In this document: positions 42,450 to 50,931 of the stretch, piece after piece | Position numbering within the stretch: the first letter of the stretch is position 1 | Layout: every line of letters starts with the position of its first letter | Assembly (NCBI GenBank): GCA_021323855.1 | Contig: JAJPKE010000038.1 | Span: 1 to 64,000 of the forward strand | Reading direction: 5' to 3' | Length of the DNA: 64,000 bases | DNA from: Chloroflexota bacterium | GTDB lineage: Bacteria; Chloroflexota; Ktedonobacteria; Ktedonobacterales; JADMIN01 | The notes under the pieces: model-generated | The model's input: the letters and a program-made list of their open reading frames with translations, nothing else | Told to the model about the DNA's origin: nothing | The model's database searches: none | Program-made: the position numbers and the translations under genes

Positions 42450-43361
42450 TCAGCCTCGTTGCGGGCGCATGCTGTGCAGGAGATCAGCCTGGGCGAGCAG
42501 CGAGCGCAGGCGTACACGCGCATCCTCGCCCAGCGGCGCCAGCGGACGGCGCGGCTCGCCGCCATAGTGCGCGACGAATTGCAGCGCCGCCTTCAGTCCC
42601 GCGACGCCGTAGCCCGATGTTACTGCTGTATTCACCGGCACCAGCCGCGCCTGCAATGCGCGGGCTTCGTCGAGTTTCCCCGCCTGCCAGAGCGCAACCA
42701 GTTCCAGACATTCGCGCGGCGCAATATTTGCCAGCGCCGCAATCGCGCCCGCCGCGCCGACTACCACCGCCGGCAGCAGAAAGCCCGCGCTCCCCGCCAG
42801 CACAGCGAAGCCCTCACGCGCGCCCGCCGCCACTTCGGCCAGCTTGGCGATGTTGCCCCCACTGTCCTTCATGCCAATGATATTGGGATGGGCAGAGAGC
42901 GCGATCACCGTCTCCGCATCCAGGTCTACTCCTGCAGTGTTGGCGGGCATGTTATAGAGCAGCACTGGCAGCGGGCTGGCGTCAGCAACGGCGAGGTAGT
43001 GCGCGCGCAGAGCGGCGTTGGTCATCTGCGCACGGAAGTGCCCCGGCGGAATCACCAGCGCCACATCCGCGCCGGACTCCGCCGCCAACCGGCAGAGCGC
43101 AATCGTTTCGCGGGTGGAGAGCGCGCCAGCACCTGCCAACACCTGCGCCTCCGCGCCCACCGCCTCGCGGATCGTTGCAATCACCCTGCGGCGCTCGTCT
43201 GCGTCCAGGTGAACCGCCTCGCCATTGGAGCCGAGCGCAACGATATTGGCGATGCCATGCGCGCGTAGCCGCGTGATGTGTTCGCGTAGCGCCGGCAGAT
43301 CGAGTTCCTCATCGGCGTCGAAGAAGGTCGGCACCGGCGGATAGATGCCAGCAATGTTCAT
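42450..43361 (-). CDS. DapA/N-acetylneuraminate-lyase family aldolase
   Basis: 303 residues, TIM-barrel class I aldolase. The Schiff-base Lys is in IIGMKDSGGN, the catalytic Tyr in LLYNMPANTAG, and the substrate-carboxylate loop reads GSNGEAVHL. DapA itself usually has GTTGE, so the enzyme may be a 4-hydroxy-2-oxoglutarate or sugar-acid aldolase rather than dihydrodipicolinate synthase. GAGAGGAACG precedes ATG 43361. It is the middle gene of an operon with an M20 peptidase and a phosphoribosyltransferase. Confidence 0.88.
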   Translation of the reverse strand: MNIAGIYPPVPTFFDADEELDLPALREHITRLRAHGIANIVALGSNGEAVHLDADERRRVIATIREAVGAEAQVLAGAGALSTRETIALCRLAAESGADVALVIPPGHFRAQMTNAALRAHYLAVADASPLPVLLYNMPANTAGVDLDAETVIALSAHPNIIGMKDSGGNIAKLAEVAAGAREGFAVLAGSAGFLLPAVVVGAAGAIAALANIAPRECLELVALWQAGKLDEARALQARLVPVNTAVTSGYGVAGLKAALQFVAHYGGEPRRPLAPLGEDARVRLRSLLAQADLLHSMRPQRG

Positions 43362-43380
43362 TTGGTTGACGTTCCTCTCA

Positions 43381-44808
43381 CTACGACTGCTTCGCGGGGC
43401 GCGAGAGGATCGCCGGATCGCTGCCGACGATCTCCAGGAAGCGGATGACCTGGCGAATCAGGTGGTAGTAGTTGGGGATGTGATATTTCTCGTTGGGTGC
43501 GTGAATGTTGTCATCCGGCAGGCCGGTGCCCATGAAGATGATCGGCACATGCAGTTCGCTGTCGAAGAGCGCGCCGACCGGAATCGAGCCGCCGGAACGT
43601 TCATAGGCTGGTGGCGTGCCCCACTCTTGCTCCAATGCCTGCTCTGCCGCGCGCATGAAGATGTTATCCACCGGCACCAGCACCGCATCGCCACCGTTAA
43701 TCTCGTGAACGGTCATCTTTACTCCTGGTGGGCATAGCTCCGCAACGCGCTTCTCCAGCAACGCCAATACCTCGGCTGGGCGCAGACCCGGTGGCAGGCG
43801 CAGGCTCACTTTGGCAGTCGCCTCGGCGGGGATGACGGTTTTCGAGCCGTCCCCTATGAAGCCACCTTTGATGCCATGTACTTCCAGCGTCGGGCGGGCG
43901 GTGGCGCGTTCGATGGGGTCTATGCCCTCCTCACCGGGCAATACATCAATGCCCATCTCCTTCATCATCTCCGCTGGCACATCCACCGGATTGCGCTTCC
44001 ACAGCGCGCGTTCTTCGTCTGTCACGGGTTGCAGGCGCTCGTAGAGTTCGGGGATGGTGATTTTGCCATCGGCTCCTTTGAGGCCCGCCAGTACCAGCGC
44101 CAGCGCGTGGATAGGATTTGGGCCGACGCCGCCGAATTCGCCGGAGTGCAGATCATGTCGCGCGCCCTGCGCATGTATCTCGGTGTAGATGATGCCGCGC
44201 AGCCCATAGACCAGCGAGGGCACGCCCGGCGCTGGCATGCCGGTATCTGCCACCAGCGCCACGTCACTGGCGAGCCGTTCCGGATGCTCTTTGACATACG
44301 CCTCGATGGCTTCGCCACCGGCCTCTTCTTCGCCCTCGATCAACACACGCACATTGACGGGCAGCGACCCATTGTGCGCGTGCATCAGCGATTCGAGCGC
44401 CTTCACCAACCCATACATCTGCCCTTTGTCGTCCACGGCGCCGCGCGCATAGAGGTTGTCGTTGCGAATCTCTGGCTCAAAGGGGTCACTGAGCCACTGG
44501 TCTCTGGGGTCTACCGGCTGGACATCATAGTGACCGTAAAGCAGGACAGTGGGCTTGCCTTCGGCCTTCAGCCATTCGCCGTAGACGAGCGGATGCCCTG
44601 CCGTTTTGATGACATTGACGTTCTCGATGCCGGTGCGCGTCAAGGCGTCTGCAACGAACTGAGCGGCGCGCTCGACATCTTGTTTGTGTTCCGGCAGTGT
44701 GCTGATGCTGGGAATACGCAGGAGCGCCTTCAATTCTTCGAGGAAGGCGTCGCGGTGCTGTTCGACATAGGCGAGCGCCGCCCCGGTAGTGGTATCGCTG
44801 GTAGACAT
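43381..44808 (-). CDS. M20-family dipeptidase
   Basis: 475 residues of the di-zinc M20 peptidase family. Visible metal and catalytic segments are LLYGHYDVQPVDP, ARGAVDDKGQMYGLVKAL (bridging Asp), LIEGEEEAGG (general base Glu and metal ligand), VADTGMP, and the C-terminal GTGLPDDNIHAPNEK (His ligand). The dimerisation domain (RHDLHSGEFGGVGPNP) is present. It is probably cytosolic and cleaves dipeptides. GAAGAGGAAG precedes ATG 44808. It is the first gene of a three-gene operon, 19 bp ahead of the aldolase. Confidence 0.92.
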   Translation of the reverse strand: MSTSDTTTGAALAYVEQHRDAFLEELKALLRIPSISTLPEHKQDVERAAQFVADALTRTGIENVNVIKTAGHPLVYGEWLKAEGKPTVLLYGHYDVQPVDPRDQWLSDPFEPEIRNDNLYARGAVDDKGQMYGLVKALESLMHAHNGSLPVNVRVLIEGEEEAGGEAIEAYVKEHPERLASDVALVADTGMPAPGVPSLVYGLRGIIYTEIHAQGARHDLHSGEFGGVGPNPIHALALVLAGLKGADGKITIPELYERLQPVTDEERALWKRNPVDVPAEMMKEMGIDVLPGEEGIDPIERATARPTLEVHGIKGGFIGDGSKTVIPAEATAKVSLRLPPGLRPAEVLALLEKRVAELCPPGVKMTVHEINGGDAVLVPVDNIFMRAAEQALEQEWGTPPAYERSGGSIPVGALFDSELHVPIIFMGTGLPDDNIHAPNEKYHIPNYYHLIRQVIRFLEIVGSDPAILSRPAKQS

Positions 44809-45078
44809 GCTGGCTTCCTCTTCTCGTCTGTTGTTTGGTATCTATTGCTATTCAGCATGTTACAGCATGTTGCAGGCACGTTGCAAAGATGTGTCTTCAG
44901 CCTTCTCGTGCGCTACAGGATGGCGCAAGAACTGTAACCACTCCGCCATGCTTCCTTCATACTTGCCCGCCATACTTGAATCATCTCTTGTGGGTAGTTG
45001 GCAGTAAGACATGAAAGGAGGATGCGGCTCCTTGCGCGCTTACCTGAAGGTAAGCCTGGTCTGCCGCAGAGTACAGCA

Positions 45079-45987
45079 ATGGGTACAGTTATCGAAGTCC
45101 AGAGGTTGCACAAAGAGTATGGATCCCTGGTCGCCGTGGACGACGTATCCTTTCAGGTGATGGCTGGCGAGATTTTTGGCTTGCTCGGCCCCAACGGCGC
45201 GGGCAAGACGACCACCGTTGAATGTTTACAAGGGTTACGGCATGCCGATGGTGGCCAGATGCGCGTCTTGGGTCTGGACCCCTGGAAAGAACGGTCCAGC
45301 TTGCGGCGACGCATTGGCAGCCAGCTACAGGAATCGGCGCTGCCAGATCGCCTTAAGGTCTGGGAAGCCCTGGACCTGTTTGCCACCACATCCCTCAGCC
45401 GCTCTGCGCGCGAACAGTTGTTGGAGCAGTGGGGGTTGGCTGATAAGCGCAATACCAGTTTTTCCAGCCTTTCTGGCGGCCAGCGCCAACGGCTGTTTGT
45501 GGCGCTGGCATTGGTCAACCAGCCAGAAGTCGTCTTTCTGGATGAAGTGACGACCGGCCTCGATCCAGCGGCGCGACGCACTACCTGGGACCTGATTGAG
45601 CAGATACGTGAACGTGGCACGACGGTAGTCCTGGTGAGTCATTTCATGGATGAGGTTGAGCGGCTCTGCCAGCGCGTGGCAGTGGTGAATCATGGCCGCA
45701 TCGTGGCCCTGGATACCCCAGCGAGATTGGTTGAGCAACGGGCGCAGCAGAGGCGAGTGCTGTTTCATTGGGAGGGAGAGCCACTTTCCTGGCTCGAATC
45801 TCTGCCACATGTGCGTGCCGTCCAGCAGCAGGGGAACCAGGTGGAAGTGCAGGGCGATGGCGCAGTGTTTCAGCATGTGGCGGCTGCGCTGTTGCAGCGA
45901 GGGATCGAGCCAGATGATTTGCGAGTAGAGCGTCCCACCTTGGAGGAGGTTTTCCTTCAGATGGTCGGCAAGTCAGACGAGGAGTAA
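45079..45987 (+). CDS. ABC transporter ATP-binding protein
   Basis: 302 residues of the ABC-2 exporter type: Walker A GPNGAGKTTTVE, Q-loop GSQLQESALPDRL, signature LSGGQRQRLFVALAL, switch VSHFMDEV. Walker B is VVFLDEVTTGLDP, with Val in place of the common Pro. ATG 45079 has no strong ribosome site; an in-frame ATG at 45022 directly abuts AAAGGAGG, too close for use, so the start is uncertain. It is paired with the permease 5 bp downstream. Confidence 0.88.
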   Translation: MGTVIEVQRLHKEYGSLVAVDDVSFQVMAGEIFGLLGPNGAGKTTTVECLQGLRHADGGQMRVLGLDPWKERSSLRRRIGSQLQESALPDRLKVWEALDLFATTSLSRSAREQLLEQWGLADKRNTSFSSLSGGQRQRLFVALALVNQPEVVFLDEVTTGLDPAARRTTWDLIEQIRERGTTVVLVSHFMDEVERLCQRVAVVNHGRIVALDTPARLVEQRAQQRRVLFHWEGEPLSWLESLPHVRAVQQQGNQVEVQGDGAVFQHVAAALLQRGIEPDDLRVERPTLEEVFLQMVGKSDEE

Positions 45988-45992
45988 TAGCC

Positions 45993-46736
45993 ATGCGCAC
46001 TTTGATGAAAACCACGTGGGTCGAACTCAAACTCTTCGCCCGCGAGCCTCTAACGGTCCTGTTTACCTTTGCCATTCCGTTCGTCGTACTTTTTGTCCTG
46101 GGCGGTGTGTTCGGCAACCGGCCCGCTGACCCTCATGTGTACCGGGGCTTTGGCATCCTGAATTACTACGTGCCGGCATACATTGCGCTGGTCGTGGCGG
46201 CCATCGGCCTGATTGCGCTACCGGTACATCTGGCGGCCTATCGTGAGCGTGGGGTGTTGCGGCGCTTTCGCGCTTCGACGATTCCGGTCTGGAGCGTCTT
46301 GGGGGGACAGGTCGCTGCGACGTTCCTGATTGGGGTACTGGCGAGCTTGATTCTGGTAGTTCTTGCGCTGGCCGTGTATCACACCAGGAGTCCTCAGTCG
46401 CTTGTTGGTGTGTTGGCAGCTTTTTTCCTGGGTGCTATCATGTTTGCCACGCTTGGTCTTTTTCTGGGCTTGGCCCTGCCCACAGCTCGCGCAGCCCAGG
46501 GGGCGGGTGTCCTCCTGTGGTTTGTGATGATGCAGATCAGCGGTCCTGGCGCGCCGCCTGAGGTGCTGCCCACGGCCTTGCTGCGGGTAGCAGATGCCAC
46601 ACCGTTGAAGCATCTGGTGGTGCTGATGCAGGATCCGTGGTTCGGCCTCGGCTGGAACGGCCCAGAGATGCTGATTGTATTAGGGTTCTTTGTTGTGGCG
46701 GCTCTGCTCACGATTGTCTTCGCGCGCCGGAGCTAA
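45993..46736 (+). CDS. ABC-2 transporter permease
   Basis: 247 residues with six predicted helices, the conserved RERGVLRRFRASTIPVWSVLGGQ loop of ABC-2 exporters and an N-terminal amphipathic segment (TTWVELKLFAREPLTVLFT). GAGGAG lies eight bases before ATG 45993. With the preceding ATPase it forms a minimal drug- or lipid-type exporter. It ends at the parS-containing terminator. Confidence 0.88.
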   Translation: MRTLMKTTWVELKLFAREPLTVLFTFAIPFVVLFVLGGVFGNRPADPHVYRGFGILNYYVPAYIALVVAAIGLIALPVHLAAYRERGVLRRFRASTIPVWSVLGGQVAATFLIGVLASLILVVLALAVYHTRSPQSLVGVLAAFFLGAIMFATLGLFLGLALPTARAAQGAGVLLWFVMMQISGPGAPPEVLPTALLRVADATPLKHLVVLMQDPWFGLGWNGPEMLIVLGFFVVAALLTIVFARRS

Positions 46737-46762
46737 GGATAAGCGGGCAGACCAAAAAAGCT

Positions 46763-46800
46763 GGTTCATCCACCGTTTCACGTGAAACAGTGGATGAACC
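46763..46800 (-). terminator. 38-bp palindromic terminator with parS at its centre
   Basis: Arms GGTTCATCCAC (46763-46773) and GTGGATGAACC (46790-46800) enclose a parS core, making a near-perfect 38-bp palindrome with a single mismatch. Read leftward it is followed by AGCTTTTTTGG, a proper T-run, so it terminates the YmdB-type gene. The rightward side lacks a T-run. Confidence 0.85.
46774..46789. other. parS site 6 (15/16), embedded in a terminator
   Basis: CGTTTCACGTGAAACA in the centre of the 38-bp palindrome between convergent genes. Confidence 0.88.
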
Positions 46801-46808
46801 ATGTCTGC

Positions 46809-47603
46809 TTATTTGCCCCTAAAGATACGTTCAGCGGCGATAGCGCGGCCCGTTGCGGCGTCCACTTGCAGCAGTATGGCGTCGAGTCCCAGCGGACCGT
46901 CTGTGGGGCGAGTGCCCTGGAACTTGCCAGTGGTCATGAAGCGTAGGAACGCTTCGCGCTCGAACCCGATGATGCCGTCTCTGCCGCCGGTCATGCCAAC
47001 GTCTGAAACGTAGGCCGTTCCGCCGGGCAGGATGCGCAGATCGGCGGTGGGAACGTGCGTATGTGTGCCAAAGACTGCCGCGACCTGACCGTCGAGTTGC
47101 CAGCCGATGCCCTGTTTCTCGCTGGTGGCCTCGGCCTGCATATCCACCAGAATGATCTCCGCTCCGGCCTCCTGGAGTTCACGAACCCCCTGGTCGGCGG
47201 CGGCGAAGGGTGAAAGAACCGGCGGCCTCATGAAGAGACGCCCCAGCAGATTGAGAATGCCCACACGCACGCCGGCCACCATCAGCGTATTCCAGCCACG
47301 CCCAGGCATAGGTTTCTCGAAGTTGATGGGGCGGATGAGGCGCGGCTCGCGTTCCAGCACCGGATTGATGCTTTCCTGGTCGAAGGCGTGGTCGCCCAGT
47401 GTCACGAAGTCCACTACAGAGAGCAGCAACTCCGCCGTCTCTGCGGTCGCGCCGAAGCCGTTGTCGGCGGAGTTTTCGCCGTTGGCGATCACGGCGTCCA
47501 GCGCAAGGTTACGGCGCAACTCCGGCACGAACGTCTGAATGGCGGTGCGCCCCGCCGGCCCGACAACATCGCCAATAAAGAGCAGACGCATTATGCGGTC
47601 CAT
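46809..47603 (-). CDS. YmdB-family metallophosphoesterase
   Basis: 264 residues matching the YmdB family (TIGR00282), dinuclear metal phosphodiesterases that hydrolyse cyclic nucleotides such as 2',3'-cAMP. Motifs visible: LLFIGDVVGPAGR, VIANGENSADNGFG, VTLGDHAFDQ, GTHTHVPTADLRILPGGTAYVSDVGMTG. The full family length is present. GGAGG lies six bases before ATG 47603. In other bacteria ymdB lies near rny; here it stands alone. Confidence 0.92.
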   Translation of the reverse strand: MDRIMRLLFIGDVVGPAGRTAIQTFVPELRRNLALDAVIANGENSADNGFGATAETAELLLSVVDFVTLGDHAFDQESINPVLEREPRLIRPINFEKPMPGRGWNTLMVAGVRVGILNLLGRLFMRPPVLSPFAAADQGVRELQEAGAEIILVDMQAEATSEKQGIGWQLDGQVAAVFGTHTHVPTADLRILPGGTAYVSDVGMTGGRDGIIGFEREAFLRFMTTGKFQGTRPTDGPLGLDAILLQVDAATGRAIAAERIFRGK

Positions 47604-47843
47604 CTGGCGCCTCCATTCAGTGCTGACGGCCTGGGTGATGATCTATTCGCATTGTACAGCGGATGCGAAATAGTTGCTGCGCTCGCTGTAGAGCGCGTAG
47701 ATAAAAGTATATAAGGCGACCGTCTCGCTCACCTGCAACTCATGTTGCAAGGAAGGCGTAGGAAGTTATGCTGTTGTGTTCGCGCTGGGCTGATGCAGCA
47801 ATGAGACGTGATGAGACATGATGAAACCAGGAGGAGCCGTTGT

Positions 47844-48329
47844 ATGCGTTACGTGATTCGCGAGAAGTTCTTTGCGCTTGGGGAAGATTCGGCCATCACC
47901 GACGAGGCCGGTCAGACCATCTACACCGTTGATGGACATGTCTTCAGCCTCCATGATACGCTCACTATCCGCGATAACGCCGGGCGGGAGGCAGCTCAGG
48001 TGCAGCGCCAGTTGATTTCCCTCACGCCAACCTACTACATTACCCGCGCGGGCCAGGAAGAGGCGGAGGTGCGCAAACAGTTCTTCAGCCCGTTTGTTGA
48101 CCGCTTCACCATAGATATTCCGGGCGGTGAGGACCTGAGTATGTCTGGCGACTTTTTTGAACACGAATTTACGATCAAACGCGGCAGTACCGTCGTTGCT
48201 ACTGTCTCCAAGCAATGGCTGAGCCTCACCGCTACCTACGGCGTAGATATCGCTGCTGGCGAAGATGATCTCCTCATTCTTGCCAGTGTCCTGGCGCTGG
48301 ACCTGGCGGAAGATCGAGAGCGCCACTGA
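47844..48329 (+). CDS. LURP-one-related protein
   Basis: 161 residues with the repeated beta-strand pattern of the LURP-one/tubby-like fold: YVIREKFFALGEDSAITDEAG, VFSLHDTLTIRDNAG, FFEHEFTIKRGSTVVATVSKQW. These small proteins form a beta barrel around a central helix; the eukaryotic relatives bind lipid. ATG 47844 has AGGAGGAG eight bases upstream. It ends 19 bp before a parS. Function in bacteria is unknown. Confidence 0.85.
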   Translation: MRYVIREKFFALGEDSAITDEAGQTIYTVDGHVFSLHDTLTIRDNAGREAAQVQRQLISLTPTYYITRAGQEEAEVRKQFFSPFVDRFTIDIPGGEDLSMSGDFFEHEFTIKRGSTVVATVSKQWLSLTATYGVDIAAGEDDLLILASVLALDLAEDRERH

Positions 48330-48347
48330 CACAGCGCCATCATCAAT

Positions 48348-48363
48348 GTTTCACGTGAAACAT
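48348..48363. other. parS site 7 (16/16)
   Basis: TGTTTCACGTGAAACA between two convergent genes. Confidence 0.92.
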
Positions 48364-48396
48364 CTGTCGTAGGGGATGAATGCCTGGATGCGCCTG

Positions 48397-50475
48397 CTAT
48401 TCCTGGCTTGCTGAATTGCCAGCGCGCCGCTCCTGGATGATGCGCAACGCTTCGTCATAGGAGCGCGCCAGCGCCAATGGGCGTTGTTCTTGCTCTGCGG
48501 CGGTTTCGGTTGCTGGTGTGTCATTGAGCGAGTTGTACTGCGCAGCGAGCGCCATACCAGGGGCGACTTCGGGGCAGGCGTGCGTGACAAATGCGTCGAG
48601 CACCATGCGCCAGGCCGTCTCAGCTTCCGGCGCCAACTCCAGCCCGGCGACATCGAAGAGCATCGCGTATTGTCGCCATGTTCCCGGCGGCATCAACGCC
48701 TGCATCTTCCTGCCGATAGCCTTGAAGACCCAGGCGACATCAGTGCTCTGTCGCACGGGGCAGCCGATGAAACTGTCGCGCACGAGGTCGTGGTCTGCGT
48801 CGTAGACCACCTCTGTCACCTCACTATAGGCTTCTACCATCAGACGGTCATAGTGCTGTGCCTCGGTTTCCGTCGTGTCCGTCGTGTCTGTCGTGTGTGT
48901 TGGGTCTGCTGCTCTCGCCTCCTCAGTGGATGACGGCTCCGCCTCCTCTCTCGTTTTCGTCACGACTGGCTTGACCGGCGCTACTGGTGTCTCTTCGAGA
49001 TCAGACAGGAAAATGGCAGGCATGGCAGGGTCATCATCCTGCGCGACGGCATCCGGCGTGTGTGCTGTAGGCGCCTCATCCTCAGCCGTTGCCATGCCTT
49101 GAATAATCGCTGGCCAATCTGCTGTGTCGAACTGGCCAGACTCCTCGAATACATCCGTGAACATATTTGTCGCGGGCGTCTCATCCTGCGCAGGCGTTGC
49201 CTGTTCTTGCGTCTGTTCAGGATGCGATGGGAATGGGCTATCTGATGCGGTTGGTGGCTCCTGTGACTCCGGCGCGGGGGATGCCGCGATTGTTGCCGTG
49301 AGTTCACTGGTATCCGCATCCTCCGTGTTCGTATTCTCGGTGTTCGTGTGTTCTGTGTCCGTATCCTCTTGCGGTTCAGCGAGTGGCACGAAGGGCAACG
49401 CGCCTGCCCCGGTTGGCAATTCAGTCAATTCTTCTATTTCATCCGCCGTCTCGATCTTCGCGCCTTCCACAGACGCATCATCTTCCTGCTGGCTTGGCTG
49501 CGCCTGCTGCTCGTCGGTGTCCTGCTCCTCAGCCCCTTCTCCTGGCATGGGGTGATCTGCTTGTTCCGCGTGCACGCCAGCGTCTTCCGGCAATGGCACG
49601 GTTGGTGGAGGCCGTCGGATGGAGCGCAGTTTGACCGTTGGCGGCAGGTCATCCGGCACCGGCACTGCTGTCATTGGCACCGTTGGCAGCGCAGTAAACG
49701 TTGGCTGCTCATCCACTTCTCCTGTAGCAGCGGCATCTTCCACCGGTGCGATTTCATGTTCATGCTTGGCCTGATCGTGTTGCTCTGTGGGCGCGCGTGG
49801 GAATGCTGGCAGCGATGGAAGCGTCTGCTGCATGACGAGCGCATCAGTGTTACCCTTTGCCTCGTCTGTGTCGCGCGCAGATGCAGCAATCGCCGGCGCG
49901 AGCGCAGGTCCGGCCAGCGGCGGCAGCGTGGGGCGTGTTGGTATCAGCGTGACGGTATCGGGGTCTGTGTCGCCCGCCTTACCGTCCGCGCTGGCGAGCG
50001 GCTGAGACAGCGCGGGTATCGGCATGGTCGGCTGCGCATCCATTTCTTCCGGTCCTTCAGATGTCTCAGGTGTCTCAGTTTTTGAGACGAACGCCTGCAC
50101 ATCGCCGGTGGTGGCCTCAGTATCGCTCCCGGCTGTGCCTTCGGGCTGCGTTGGGGCGTTTGCCATCTGTGCATCCTGCTCCATTTGCTCGATGCGCGCG
50201 ATGGCGCGGTGGAAAGAGGTATCTGCCGAGAGCCGGAAGCTAGGTGAGGGTTGGTTGGGGAAGAGCGTGCCCTCCGTCGCGTTTGAGTACCACGTCGTTG
50301 CCTTCCATGCGCCTTCTGGTGGTGGGGCATCCTCATCGTTGAGTTCGTCCTGCTGGTCTTCGCGATCTGAACGTGGCTGCGCCAGCGGTCCTCCGGTCAC
50401 GAGAATCACTGCTCCGGCAGCCAGCGCCAACCCCAGCACGATGATGACGATGAGTACGATCTGGCCGATATCCAT
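48397..50475 (-). CDS. Single-pass membrane protein with long acidic disordered linker
   Basis: 692 residues. One N-terminal helix (IGQIVLIVIIVLGLALAAGAVILV) is followed by about 500 residues rich in Glu, Asp, Thr, Pro and Ala with repeats such as TEHTNTENTNTED. A folded C-terminal domain of about 130 residues comes last (YDRLMVEAYSEVTEVVYDAD, VAWVFKAIGRKMQALMPPG). No family recognised. The topology suggests the C-terminal domain is held away from the membrane by a flexible acidic tether. ATG 50475 has GGAGG seven bases upstream. Confidence 0.7.
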   Translation of the reverse strand: MDIGQIVLIVIIVLGLALAAGAVILVTGGPLAQPRSDREDQQDELNDEDAPPPEGAWKATTWYSNATEGTLFPNQPSPSFRLSADTSFHRAIARIEQMEQDAQMANAPTQPEGTAGSDTEATTGDVQAFVSKTETPETSEGPEEMDAQPTMPIPALSQPLASADGKAGDTDPDTVTLIPTRPTLPPLAGPALAPAIAASARDTDEAKGNTDALVMQQTLPSLPAFPRAPTEQHDQAKHEHEIAPVEDAAATGEVDEQPTFTALPTVPMTAVPVPDDLPPTVKLRSIRRPPPTVPLPEDAGVHAEQADHPMPGEGAEEQDTDEQQAQPSQQEDDASVEGAKIETADEIEELTELPTGAGALPFVPLAEPQEDTDTEHTNTENTNTEDADTSELTATIAASPAPESQEPPTASDSPFPSHPEQTQEQATPAQDETPATNMFTDVFEESGQFDTADWPAIIQGMATAEDEAPTAHTPDAVAQDDDPAMPAIFLSDLEETPVAPVKPVVTKTREEAEPSSTEEARAADPTHTTDTTDTTETEAQHYDRLMVEAYSEVTEVVYDADHDLVRDSFIGCPVRQSTDVAWVFKAIGRKMQALMPPGTWRQYAMLFDVAGLELAPEAETAWRMVLDAFVTHACPEVAPGMALAAQYNSLNDTPATETAAEQEQRPLALARSYDEALRIIQERRAGNSASQE

Positions 50476-50931
50476 ATGGCGCCTCCACTGCTGCCCAAAA
50501 AGCCTCACTTGCCTCAAATGCCTATTCCAATCGCTCCTGACCGTCCCGATGGTTTCGCAATCCAGAATAGGGGAAGCTACTCGCCCGCCAGTCTAGCACA
50601 AGGCGCCCTGACGGTCAAACGCTACGCTTCTGAAGGCGCTTGAGAAACGGGTAAAAATGCAACAACTTCTACGAGTGATTCTGCGGATTGTCGCTGGTTC
50701 TCCACCCGCTGCTCAGGCATACTTACCTTCATGGATTCCAGTGGAATCGTGTACCAGGCGTTGCGGATGATCGAGGTGTAGCATACTACCACTTCATTAT
50801 GCGTAGGGGATCGGATAAGCCGTCAGAAAAGAGACGTAGCCGCCGTAGTTTCTAGAAGATAGATCGCTTCATTTTTTTTCTATTCGACTAGATTGCCGCA
50901 CGGCGTGTGGCAGGTGTAGAGGAGAGAGCCG
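50476..50931. other. Divergent intergenic region
   Basis: A weak promoter TTGCGG (50761) - 17 bp - TACTAC (50784) points to the large membrane protein gene. An 8-base T-run lies near 50872. No gene, RNA or parS seen. Confidence 0.45.
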
